Assembly: GCA_964507445.1 (NCBI GenBank)
Contig: CAZDQF010000011.1
Coordinates: 1 to 64,000, forward strand
Source of the DNA: GCA-2683135 sp964507445
GTDB lineage: Bacteria; Planctomycetota; GCA-002687715
Direction: 5' to 3'
DNA: 64,000 nt
Shown here: in pieces, positions 18,295-26,812 of the stretch
Layout of the letters: every line of letters begins with the position of its first letter
Position numbering within the stretch: the first letter of the stretch is position 1
Notes under the pieces: model-generated
Database searches by the model: none
What the model saw: only the letters and a program-made list of their open reading frames with translations
What the model was told of the DNA's origin: nothing
Made by a program: the position numbers and the translations under genes

Positions 18295-20295
18295 TCAGAT
18301 GCGGGCTACGGAGACCCGAGCGTCGTTGTAGCAGGCGCCACCGCCGAGGTCCGCGGACGTGTCAGGGCACAGGGCGTTGTTCGTCACCCCGCACTCCGTG
18401 TTGAAGCTCCACAGCCCCTTGGGGTGACAGGCCACGCCGGGGGGGAGCTCGTCGCGGGCCACCACCGTGCACAGCATCTCCGCCAGGTCGTTGGACACCC
18501 GCACCCGGTCGCCGTCGGTCAGTCCCCGGTCGGCCATGTCCGTCGGATTCAGTTGCAGCGGGACGAGCTCCCGGTGGAGCTGGCCGAAGGTCGACGTGAT
18601 CCGTTCGGGGGTGGATGGGGTGATGAGGGCGAGCCGGTCCTCATCCGGGTCCGGCTTGAACTGATAGAGCCCACCGGCCTCCTGATCCAGAGCTCGCGGA
18701 TGGAGGTCGAGCCTCCGGTCCGCGGTGCGCGGGAACGTGTCAACGAACTGTATCGGGCGCTGGTTGGTGGGCAGGAGGATCCCCCGCTCTCGCAGCGTCT
18801 CGTCGTTTGATTCGTCTCCCGCCAGGCCTCGTCGTAGCTCCTCCGGCGAGGTCAGGTCGCCTTGCTGCTGGAGCCCGCAGCGCTGAATCAGCTCCGCGAA
18901 GACCTCCGTGTTGCTGCGGGACTCTCCCACCGGGGGGATCACGGGTCGCACGTCGACGGCGGCCATGGCGCCGTAGGAGGGCCGCAGGTCATGGTGCTCG
19001 AGGAAGGTCGTCGCCGGCAGCACCACGTCCGCGAGGCGCGCCGTGTCGGTCATCACCGAGTCCATGACCACGGTGAAGAGGTCGTCTCGGGACATGCCCT
19101 CCCTCACGCGTTCCTGAGCGGGAGCGGTGGCGAGGATGTTGCAGTTGTAGACGAACAGGCCGCTCACCCGAGGAGCGGTCTGTTCCATCAGCGCTGCGCC
19201 CAGGCGCTTCAGGCTCAGGGTTCGGGCCTCGGTGGGGGGCGCCTGGATGACGTCCTCGCGGTGCAGCTCCACGGCGCTGGAGTTGCTCATGGTGAAGCCG
19301 CCGCCGCGCACCCCGAACTTACCGCCCACGGCAGGGAGGGCGAAGATCGCCGCGGCCGCGGAGCCGCCGTTGCGGTTGCGCTCCATTCCCCATCCCATGC
19401 GGATGACGGCTGGGGAGCTCTCCGCGAACCACCGGGCCAGGGTCAGGAGCTCCTCGGCCTCGACGCGGGCGACCGTGGCGGCGTCTTCCAGGGACCACCG
19501 GGCGGCCTTGTGTCGAAGGGCGTCTGCGTTGCGGGTGTGATCGCGGAGGAACGACTCGTCAGCGTGCCCGTTCTCGAACAGCCAGTTGGCCAGGGCGAGG
19601 GCGACAGGGAGGTCCGTGCCTGGTCGCACCGGGAGGTGGAGATCCGCCTGGGTCGCCAGTCCCACCCGGCGCGGGTCGATGACCACCAGCCTGGCGCCGC
19701 GTCGCCGGGCTTCCTTGACGATGGGGACGTAGTGGATCCCCGAGGAGGCGGGGTTGGTGCCCCACACGACGATGAGCCCGGCGTGGACGTGGTCCTGCAA
19801 GGCCACGCCCACCATGCGTCCGTGCATGCCTTCTCCGGCTCGCGTGGTCGGTTGGGCGCAGATGTCGCGAGAGAGCCGGGAGGCACCCAGTCGGCGCCAG
19901 AGGCGTTCGTCCACGGCCCCCTCGGTGATGGCGCCGTTGGAGCCGCCGTAGCTGCAAGGCAGGATGGCCTCGCCGCCGTCTCTCTGGCGAATCTCGTTGA
20001 GCCGCGAGGCCACCAATCCCAGCGCCTCGTCCCAGGAAGCGCGGCGAAACCCATCGGACCCCTTGGGTCCGGTTCGGATCAGGGGGTGGGGCACGCGGTG
20101 AGTCCCGTAGACGTGGCGCGCCACGTTGCGCACCTTGCCGCAGACCAACCCGTCCGTGAGCGGGTTGTGTTCTGTGCCTTCCACCCGGGAGATGGCGCCG
20201 TCCGTCACCTCCACCGCCATGGTGCAGGTGTCAGGGCAATCGAGGGGACAGCCGGTCAGGTGAATCCTGGTGCTGTGTTCGTCCATGGTGGTCAT
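18295..20295 (-). CDS. Molybdopterin-dependent oxidoreductase, DMSO reductase family
   Basis: About 666 residues. It starts with a 4Fe-4S cluster motif: Cys16, Cys20 and Cys24 in GCPLDCPDTC, and Cys52 in GLVCGKV. The Mo-bisMGD domains follow: SYGGSNGAITEG, VVWGTNPASSGIHYVPIVKEARRRG, VVIDPRRVGLATQADLHLPVRPGTD, WGMERNRNG. The C-terminal cap domain contains NPTDMADRGLTDGDRVRVSND. There is no Tat signal, so it is cytosolic. Cys in SRDICAQPT is the nearest candidate for a Mo ligand. No partner subunit or cofactor gene is adjacent, so the redox partner and substrate are unknown. The ATG at 20295 and an alternative at 20286 are equivalent. Reading further upstream would run into non-coding sequence. 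Confidence 0.92.
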   Translation of the reverse strand: MTTMDEHSTRIHLTGCPLDCPDTCTMAVEVTDGAISRVEGTEHNPLTDGLVCGKVRNVARHVYGTHRVPHPLIRTGPKGSDGFRRASWDEALGLVASRLNEIRQRDGGEAILPCSYGGSNGAITEGAVDERLWRRLGASRLSRDICAQPTTRAGEGMHGRMVGVALQDHVHAGLIVVWGTNPASSGIHYVPIVKEARRRGARLVVIDPRRVGLATQADLHLPVRPGTDLPVALALANWLFENGHADESFLRDHTRNADALRHKAARWSLEDAATVARVEAEELLTLARWFAESSPAVIRMGWGMERNRNGGSAAAAIFALPAVGGKFGVRGGGFTMSNSSAVELHREDVIQAPPTEARTLSLKRLGAALMEQTAPRVSGLFVYNCNILATAPAQERVREGMSRDDLFTVVMDSVMTDTARLADVVLPATTFLEHHDLRPSYGAMAAVDVRPVIPPVGESRSNTEVFAELIQRCGLQQQGDLTSPEELRRGLAGDESNDETLRERGILLPTNQRPIQFVDTFPRTADRRLDLHPRALDQEAGGLYQFKPDPDEDRLALITPSTPERITSTFGQLHRELVPLQLNPTDMADRGLTDGDRVRVSNDLAEMLCTVVARDELPPGVACHPKGLWSFNTECGVTNNALCPDTSADLGGGACYNDARVSVARI

Positions 20296-20538
20296 CCGGG
20301 CGGCGTCGGCCTCGCCACCGGAACTTAACACGATCGAGGCTCTCGAGGCCGGACCCTGGTGCCTCCCCACAGCGCCCCATCGTCCTTGGTCGGTCGTCCG
20401 TCTCGTGCATCTCCCTGTCGTGCCCACGCTGCCGGACGGCGCGTCGGATTGCAGGCGTGACGGAGCGAGCAAGGGAGGGTCGACGGCGTCCGGTATTTCC
20501 CTGAAGATGCTCCGCCGTCGGCGTCGTATGACGCTGGG

Positions 20539-23500
20539 ATGGGCCCGCTCGCCATGGACAGCCTCACTCCCCAGACCCTCGATCGCTTGCTGACGGACGC
20601 CGACCCTGCGGTGGTGCTCATCAGTCCCAGGATCCTGCGTCGCGTCATCAAGCGCAGCCGCAAGGTGCGTGGGGCGTTGGGCCAGGTCCCTCATCGCAAG
20701 ACGTTGGTGGTCTCCCGGGAACGGCTCCTGGACAGCGTCGCCAGGTGGGAGTTGGAGGTCGAGCCGGGCCGTCAGCTGCCGGACACGGTGATCCTGCTGG
20801 AGCGCCCCTCCCTGGACCGGCTCAGGGAGATGGAGCCGGAGGAGGCCCTGGTGCGCTGGTGGCGGTTGTTGTTCCACGCATCCGTGCATCGTGCCCTGGA
20901 GTCGCCGCCTACGGCGGTTCGTCTGGATCAAGCGGCAGTGCGGCGGCGTATCGACAGCATCGGGCAGACCGCGTTCGACGAGATCAGGGCGGTGTTGGCC
21001 GGGGAGAAGCTGCTGTTCGAGCGGCGCAGCGAGCGGGACGAGTACGTGGAGTTCGCCGCTCTCTTCCTGGAGCTGATCGCTTTTGCCCCTCAGCACCTCC
21101 GGCGCTACTTCCCCGACCTCGCGGACCGGTCCGAGGAGATCCTCAGGGCCCTGTCTGAGGACGTGGACTGGCAGGCCCTGTTCCAGTCCACCCGGCCTGC
21201 CGGAGCGCCCGACCCTCTCACCGTGACGGAGGGGGAGGTGCAGAGACCTCCGCGGGCTCCTCGTCGAAGGCGGCGCGAGGGCGGGGACGTGAGGCGATCG
21301 GACAAGCTCGTGGCCCGGGCGGAGCGCAAGGAGCTTGCTGGCAACCTGGTCCGCGGCGCCATCCTGCGTCAGCGGGCGGCGGGCGCCGGGGATCGGATCG
21401 ACCCGGATGCCTCGGCGGTGCTGGACCGACTGGTCAGGCGTTTGAAGGCCGCCCTGGCGTTCGATGCAAAGGTGGAGGGCCAGTGGCGCGATCTGTTGCC
21501 TTCACTGCTGCCTCGCGCCGCGGCGGGGTTCCGCAGCGCCGAAGGGAAGCTCCTCTACGACCTGCAGAAGGTGTGCAGCGATCACGAGCGTGGCCTGTTC
21601 ACGGTGGATCTCCTGGAGTGGTGCCGCTCTCTTGGTCGGCGTCCGTTGAAGCGGCCCCTGCCGCTGCAGCGAGAGATCCTCATGTGCCGTCACCTGCGCG
21701 CCGCGCGTCGTCGCCTGGTGGCGGTCCGGCTCTCCGAGCACGACCGCGTGTCCTTGGACGGGCTCGTGAGCTCCGCGGAGAGGCTGGCGGAGACCCGGCT
21801 CCGGCGTCGCTGCCGACCCGCCATCGGCGAGCTCCTCGAGTCAGCCGGCTTCCGTCCGTCCACCGTGGTGGGACGGGTTGCGCGGGACAAGCTCACGGAA
21901 GAGCTCATCGACCGGGTGGCTTCCCGTGGGTTCATCGCCCTGGGAGATGTCCGCGACGCCTTCTCTCGCAATCAGCTCAAGCTCGAGGACTGCTCCGGTC
22001 TGCGCGACTTCGCCAACGCCAGCGGCCTGCTCAAGGTGGATCGGGAGTTGTCTGTGTCCCTGGACGGCGTCTACCGCCGCGGGGAGGTCTACCTGCGATG
22101 GCTGCAGCGTCTCTCGGCCCTGGTCTTCGGGACCCGGTTCGGCCGCTGGGTCTCCCTGTGGGGGGCGATCCCCTTCGGCGGGGCCTATGTCGTGCTCCGT
22201 GGATTGCAGGAGATGCTGGCGCCCCTCGGTTCAGCGATGGGTAGAGAGCTGCGGTTCGTAGATCCGGGGCACCTGTCTGTGGTCGTGCTCGGCGTCTACC
22301 TCATGGGCATCATCCACGTGAACCAGGTGAGGGAGGCCTCCGTGCGCGTCCTTCGCCAGGCCAGCGCGCGGCTCCGCTGGCTGCTCTGGGACGGCCCCCG
22401 TCACCTGATGGAGGTCCCGGCGGTCAAGCGGTTCCTCCGCGGCGTGGTGTGGCGTTCCATGCTCCGTTTCCTCATCAAGCCCGCGGCCCTCAGCCTGGTG
22501 TTGTTCGGGGCCCTGGTCTGGTTCGTGGATCCGGAGTCCTGGTGGCGGTGGTTGCTCGGCCTGTTCGTGGCGGCGGAGCTGGCTCTCAACTCCCCGATCG
22601 GAACGGCGGTGGAGGAGATCTCTACGGATTGGGCCTGGCGTACGTGGAACAGCGTCCGGGGCACCCTCGTCGTCGGCTTGTTGCGGTTAACTCTGCGGGT
22701 CTTTCACGCCGTGCTGGAGGCCGTCGAGCGGGCGCTCTATCTGGTGGACGAGTGGCTCCGGTTCCGGTCCGGCGAGGGGCGCCTTACGTTCGTGCTCAAG
22801 GCGGCGCTCGGGGTCCTGTGGCAGGCCCTGACCTGGCTCGTGCGCGTCCTCGTCAACCTCCTGCTCGAGCCTCAGGTCAACCCGGTCAAGCACTTCCCGG
22901 TGGTGACGGTCTCCCACAAGATGATGCTGCCGCTGATCCCCACCCTGATCGCGGCCATGAACGGCTTCCTCGAGCCGGCCCTGGGGCTCGTGGTGGCCAA
23001 CGCCATCTCTTGGACTGTGGTGTCGCTCTCGCCCGGTTTCTTTGGATTCATGGTGTGGGAGTTGAAGGAGAACTGGAAGCTGTTCGCCGCCAACCGGGCG
23101 CCCACGCTCAAGCCCGCGTTGGTAGGGGGCCATGGCGAGACCGTGCTGCGGCTCATGCGTCCTGGTTTCCATTCGGGCACGCTGCCGAAGGCCTACGCCA
23201 GGCTCCGCCGGGCGGAGCGCAAGAGCCAGTGGACCGGAGAGATGATCCCCGCCCGTCGGCAGCGCGAAGTGATCCACCATGTAGAGGCGGACGTGCGGGT
23301 CTGGATCGAGCGGGAACTGGTCGCGCTCCTGAACGAGAGCGAGCAGTGGGGAGACGGGGAGATCCGTGTGGGGGCCGTCTCCGCCGGGTCCAACCGGGTT
23401 CGCGTGTCTCTCCAGTCTCCTCGGGACGGGGCCGACCCCATGGTGCTGGCCTTCGAGGAGCAGTCGGGCCTCCTGGTGGCGCACGTGGGCGCTCCGGGGT

Positions 23501-23820
23501 GGTTGCCGGCTCTGGGTGACCATCGCCGAGCGGTCTTCCGCTCGGCCCTGTGCGGCCTGTATCACACCGGAGGTGTTGACGTGGTTCGAGAAGACGTGGA
23601 GCACCACCTGGGCTCGCCGCCTCCGCCCTACGACATCGCTGACAGCGGTCTCCTGGTCTGGCCCGGAGACGGCTACGACACCGAAGAGGTGCGTGACCTG
23701 AACCCCTTGCTGTTCTCTCGCGCGCCCATCCCGTGGGTACGCTGGGTCGCTGTCTGGGAGGCGGAGATCGAGCGGTCGGGGGACGGCCGATTGCTGGATC
23801 AGGTGCGGGTGCTGCCCTGA
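20539..23820 (+). CDS. Large membrane protein of unknown function (1093 residues)
   Basis: I do not recognise this protein. The first 530 residues are charged and Arg-rich (RRVIKRSRKVRGAL, RRRREGGDVRRSDKLVARAERKELAG) and soluble-looking. Several hydrophobic segments follow between about residues 534 and 850 (WVSLWGAIPFGGAYVVLRGL, LSVVVLGVYLMGIIHVN, PAALSLVLFGALVWFVD, LLGLFVAAELALN, plus ISWTVVSLSPGFFGFMVWEL). A C-terminal soluble domain of about 230 residues completes it (GALW-type PGWLPALGDHRRAVF, VDVVREDVEHHLG). It looks like a cytosolic-membrane-cytosolic arrangement. It precedes the dus gene by under 50 bp on the same strand. The divergent molybdoenzyme is 243 bp upstream. ATG at 20554 is an alternative start. 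Confidence 0.85.
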   Translation: MGPLAMDSLTPQTLDRLLTDADPAVVLISPRILRRVIKRSRKVRGALGQVPHRKTLVVSRERLLDSVARWELEVEPGRQLPDTVILLERPSLDRLREMEPEEALVRWWRLLFHASVHRALESPPTAVRLDQAAVRRRIDSIGQTAFDEIRAVLAGEKLLFERRSERDEYVEFAALFLELIAFAPQHLRRYFPDLADRSEEILRALSEDVDWQALFQSTRPAGAPDPLTVTEGEVQRPPRAPRRRRREGGDVRRSDKLVARAERKELAGNLVRGAILRQRAAGAGDRIDPDASAVLDRLVRRLKAALAFDAKVEGQWRDLLPSLLPRAAAGFRSAEGKLLYDLQKVCSDHERGLFTVDLLEWCRSLGRRPLKRPLPLQREILMCRHLRAARRRLVAVRLSEHDRVSLDGLVSSAERLAETRLRRRCRPAIGELLESAGFRPSTVVGRVARDKLTEELIDRVASRGFIALGDVRDAFSRNQLKLEDCSGLRDFANASGLLKVDRELSVSLDGVYRRGEVYLRWLQRLSALVFGTRFGRWVSLWGAIPFGGAYVVLRGLQEMLAPLGSAMGRELRFVDPGHLSVVVLGVYLMGIIHVNQVREASVRVLRQASARLRWLLWDGPRHLMEVPAVKRFLRGVVWRSMLRFLIKPAALSLVLFGALVWFVDPESWWRWLLGLFVAAELALNSPIGTAVEEISTDWAWRTWNSVRGTLVVGLLRLTLRVFHAVLEAVERALYLVDEWLRFRSGEGRLTFVLKAALGVLWQALTWLVRVLVNLLLEPQVNPVKHFPVVTVSHKMMLPLIPTLIAAMNGFLEPALGLVVANAISWTVVSLSPGFFGFMVWELKENWKLFAANRAPTLKPALVGGHGETVLRLMRPGFHSGTLPKAYARLRRAERKSQWTGEMIPARRQREVIHHVEADVRVWIERELVALLNESEQWGDGEIRVGAVSAGSNRVRVSLQSPRDGADPMVLAFEEQSGLLVAHVGAPGWLPALGDHRRAVFRSALCGLYHTGGVDVVREDVEHHLGSPPPPYDIADSGLLVWPGDGYDTEEVRDLNPLLFSRAPIPWVRWVAVWEAEIERSGDGRLLDQVRVLP

Positions 23821-23866
23821 CCCCGGACCTGGGCGCTCCCCTGTTACGGTGGTCGACGTGACCTCC

Positions 23867-24838
23867 ATGCCCATCCGATCTCCGGTTGATCTGCCGTTCA
23901 CCTCGAGGGCGCTGCTGGCCCCCATGGAGGGGGTGACGGACCCCGCGTTCCGGGACGTGGTGCTGGCGCGCCACCGGGCTGAGGATCTGGGCGGAGCGTT
24001 CACGGAGTTCGTGCGCATCACCGACCGTCCTGCCTCCGCGGCGGTGCTCGCCAGGCACCTGGGGGCCCGTCGATTCCCCATGCCCGTCGGGGTGCAGATC
24101 ATGGGCTCGGCGTTGCACCTGGTGGCGGCGTCCGCCGTGGCCGCGACGGAGGCCGGTGCGGCGGTGGTGGACCTGAACTTCGGTTGCCCGGCCAAGGGCG
24201 CGCTCCGAGGCTGCGCAGGGTCCGCCATGCTCGATGCCCCTCAGGCCATGGAGCGCATGGTGGCGGCCTGCGTCGAGGCTGTTCAGGACGAGGTCCCGGT
24301 GACCGCCAAGATCCGCGCCGGCGTCGAGGACGCGGGCCGGCTGGAGGAGCTGGCCCGTGCGGTGGAGGCGGGCGGCGCGTCGTTGCTCACGGTGCATTGC
24401 AGGACGCGTTCGGAAGCATACTGCGATGCCGTGGACTGGTCGCGTATCGCCCGCGCCGTGCAGGCCGTGTCGATCCCGGTCTGTGGAAACGGGGGCCTGG
24501 GTAGCAGAGAGGACATGGGGCGCATGAGCCAGGAGACCGGGTGCGCCTATGTCATGGTGGGGCGAGCGGCCCTCGGCGATCCCTGGATCTTCTCCGGCGA
24601 AGCGGTCACCCGGGCGGAGGCGGCGCGGTTCCTGTTGGAGTACGCGGCCAACCTCCGTGGAGCTCGACGGGGCGACGTCTCCGGTGTGGCCGCCAGGATC
24701 AAGCAGCTGCTCAACTACTGGACCGCGGGTGGTCTGGTCACCGACCAGGATCGCGGCTCATGGCTGCGGGAACGGGACCCGGTGCGTTTGCTGGCGCGGG
24801 TGGAGGAGGCCGCGTTGGAGGGGGTCCGCGGCCCATGA
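23867..24838 (+). CDS. tRNA-dihydrouridine synthase (Dus family)
   Basis: About 323 residues. An FMN-dependent TIM-barrel enzyme that reduces uridines in the tRNA D-loop. Evidence: N-terminal LLAPMEGVTDPAFRDVV, phosphate/FMN segments VGVQIMGSALHL, the active-site strand VVDLNFGCPAKGALRGCAGSAML with catalytic Cys candidates, TAKIRAGVED, LLTVHCRTRSEAY, VCGNGGLGSREDMGRM and YVMVGRAALGDPWIF. All family landmarks are in order. ATG at 23867 starts immediately before the barrel. In-frame GTG codons at 23849 and 23858 are alternatives. The stop overlaps the ATG of the next gene (ATGA), indicating translational coupling. Confidence 0.93.
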   Translation: MPIRSPVDLPFTSRALLAPMEGVTDPAFRDVVLARHRAEDLGGAFTEFVRITDRPASAAVLARHLGARRFPMPVGVQIMGSALHLVAASAVAATEAGAAVVDLNFGCPAKGALRGCAGSAMLDAPQAMERMVAACVEAVQDEVPVTAKIRAGVEDAGRLEELARAVEAGGASLLTVHCRTRSEAYCDAVDWSRIARAVQAVSIPVCGNGGLGSREDMGRMSQETGCAYVMVGRAALGDPWIFSGEAVTRAEAARFLLEYAANLRGARRGDVSGVAARIKQLLNYWTAGGLVTDQDRGSWLRERDPVRLLARVEEAALEGVRGP

Positions 24839-25473
24839 GCGTGTCGGCGGACAGCTACGAGGTGGCCGGTGACGGCCCGGAGGTGGAGATCAAGATCAAG
24901 GCCTCGCGGTTCGTCGGTCAGGCTCTGCGAGCCGCCTCCGAGGCGGACGCCCGTGCGCATGTGCTCGGGATCCGCAAGCGGCTGCACGACGCCCGGCACC
25001 ACTGCTCCGCGTGGCGGGCCGGTGGCCCTGAGGCGGCGGTGGAGCGCAGCGACGATGACGGCGAACCGACGGCGACCGCTGGTCCGCCGATCCTGGAGGC
25101 GATCCGTCGGGCCGGGACCTGGGAGACCGTCGTGGTGGTCACCCGCTGGTTCGGCGGCACCAAGCTCGGCAAGGGCGGGCTCATCCGAGCCTATGACGAG
25201 GCGGCCCGGTTGGCCCTGGAGGCCGCCCCACGAGTCACGGTCTGGTGCGACGTGACCCTCACCGTGGAGCTCGACTATGGAGATGTGGGGGCCGTGGAGG
25301 CCGTCATCGCCCGCCTGGGCTCCGTCGTGGTCAACACGGAGCGGTGCTTCGACGCGTCCCCTCGGTTCGTGGTGGCGGTTCGTCGAAGCGCAGCGGATGA
25401 CCTCAGGGCGGCGGTGACCGAGGCCACCGCCGGTCGAGCCGTGCTGCGGACCGAGCCCGCAGCCGGGGCTTGA
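24835..25473 (+). CDS. IMPACT/YigZ family protein
   Basis: A 212-residue protein with both landmarks of the UPF0029/IMPACT N-terminal domain: DDGEPTATAGPPIL (about residue 77) and VVVTRWFGGTKLGKGGLIRAY (about 103), followed by the DUF1949-like C-terminal ferredoxin fold (VELDYGDVGAVEAVIARLGS). Members are thought to modulate translation or ribosome-linked stress responses, but bacterial roles are unclear. The start overlaps the dus stop as ATGA, supporting co-translation with a tRNA-modification enzyme. It ends 7 bp before the convergent secreted-protein gene. Confidence 0.92.
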   Translation: MSVSADSYEVAGDGPEVEIKIKASRFVGQALRAASEADARAHVLGIRKRLHDARHHCSAWRAGGPEAAVERSDDDGEPTATAGPPILEAIRRAGTWETVVVVTRWFGGTKLGKGGLIRAYDEAARLALEAAPRVTVWCDVTLTVELDYGDVGAVEAVIARLGSVVVNTERCFDASPRFVVAVRRSAADDLRAAVTEATAGRAVLRTEPAAGA

Positions 25474-25480
25474 GCCGCCC

Positions 25481-26716
25481 CTACTGAAAGACGACGCTGA
25501 ACAGGTTGGTCAGGCGGGAGACTCCCGTAGGAGCGTTGGGGTCGAGCACCGCCGCCTGGAAGTGGACATACGTGTTGGCGAACGCGTTGGGGGGCAGGGG
25601 AGAGAGATCGATGGTCACCCCAGCGGATCCGCCGCCGTCCAGGGTGCCGTTCCACCCCATGGTGAACGGCGGGTACCCGATGCCGAAGGTCTGCTGGAAC
25701 AGGGAGTCCCAGTTGAGGGGCGTGGCTCGCGGGTCCCCGGGACCGAAGCTGATTCCAGGATGAACGCTCGTGGCCATGAAGCACTGATACGGCGCGTTGG
25801 GGCTCTGGGGGATGCGCAGAGAGAGGCCCGAGATCCCCGTGGGACCGGTGGTCGGCCGGTAGGGGCCGATGAGTGAGGGGGACACCGCCACGTTCTCTGC
25901 GATCCCGGGGAATGCTGCGTTACTCAGCACCTGGGTGACCGTGCCGCCGTCGGGGGAGACATGCATGACCCGCGAGCCCGTGGAGCCCCCAGCTTCCGTG
26001 ACGTAGAGGCCGCCCTGGGCGTCCGCCGTGACCCCCTTCACGCTGCCCAGGGGAGGGGCGGCCACCCAGACGCTGGCGGTGCCGCCGGCGGCGGGGACCC
26101 GCCAGATCTGGTCAGGCTGTCCGCAGGCGACGGCGTAGTCGCCGTTGGGGAACATGGCCACCCCGAGGGCCTGTCCCAGGCCGGAGCTCACGGTGGTGAC
26201 CGTGCCTCCCGGGGTCACCCGGAGCAGCTCGCCCGCCAGGTACGTGGTGACGACGTAGTCGCCGGACGGATGCAGGCAGAGGCCGTAGGGGCCGCTGAGG
26301 TTGGCGATGATGGAGACCGTGCCCGTGGGGCTGATCCTCAACAGCTTGCCGCCGGTACCTTGCCACGCTCCCGCGGTGACGATGAAGTCGCCGTAGTGAT
26401 CGACGATGACACGCAGGGGAGTGTTGGTCAGCGCCGTGGCGAGGTTCGTCACGTTGCCGGCCACGTCCACCCGGTGCAGGGCGAAGCCCAGGGTGTCACA
26501 GACGACCGCGTCACCCTGAGTGGTGACGACACAACCGGTGGGGACGTTGAGGGGGGAGGCGTTGGCCAGGGTGGTGGAGACCCCGGTGCTGGGGTCGTAC
26601 ATGGCCACGGTCGCCGGGTTGGTCGAGGTGTAGACGAGGTTCTCGCCGGGAATGGGCGGGGCGAGCTGCGCCGAACAGTGGACCGCCAGGACGACGACGA
26701 GGGTGAGAATCCGCAT
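25481..26716 (-). CDS. Secreted beta-propeller-like protein with C-terminal lineage module
   Basis: A 411-residue protein with signal peptide MRILTLVVVLAVHCSA. Residues 30-290 contain NHL/SMP-30-like propeller blades: repeated GTVT/GGTV strands with LHPSGDYVVTTY, MFPNGDYAVACG and DAQGGLYVTEAGGS. The last 110 residues form a separate beta module (LRIPQSPNAPYQCFMATS, DPRATPLNWDSLFQQ, LDGGGSAGVTIDLSPLPP, VHFQAAVLDPNAPTG), related to the C-termini of other secreted proteins here. GGAGG lies 6 bases before the ATG at 26716, which rejects the longer upstream frame. Probably extracellular, with binding or lactonase-like function unproven. Confidence 0.88.
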   Translation of the reverse strand: MRILTLVVVLAVHCSAQLAPPIPGENLVYTSTNPATVAMYDPSTGVSTTLANASPLNVPTGCVVTTQGDAVVCDTLGFALHRVDVAGNVTNLATALTNTPLRVIVDHYGDFIVTAGAWQGTGGKLLRISPTGTVSIIANLSGPYGLCLHPSGDYVVTTYLAGELLRVTPGGTVTTVSSGLGQALGVAMFPNGDYAVACGQPDQIWRVPAAGGTASVWVAAPPLGSVKGVTADAQGGLYVTEAGGSTGSRVMHVSPDGGTVTQVLSNAAFPGIAENVAVSPSLIGPYRPTTGPTGISGLSLRIPQSPNAPYQCFMATSVHPGISFGPGDPRATPLNWDSLFQQTFGIGYPPFTMGWNGTLDGGGSAGVTIDLSPLPPNAFANTYVHFQAAVLDPNAPTGVSRLTNLFSVVFQ

Positions 26717-26812
26717 GACAAACCTCCGGTGTGATTGTGACCCATCCCGGGACGAACTGCTACAGGAGTTGCCGTGGTCTTGCCCGGTTCGCCGGGCTGG
26801 ACACAAGCGGGA

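Noticed and set aside
18295..21096. 933-residue version of the molybdopterin oxidoreductase
   Set aside because: The first 267 residues overlap the divergent gene, are Arg/Pro-rich without domain features, and precede the normal N-terminus at the 4Fe-4S motif.
22687..24397. Long minus-strand open frames opposite the 1093-residue membrane protein and dus
   Set aside because: They are His/Arg/Pro-rich low-complexity translations typical of the antisense of GC-rich genes. The plus-strand products have membrane helices and family motifs.
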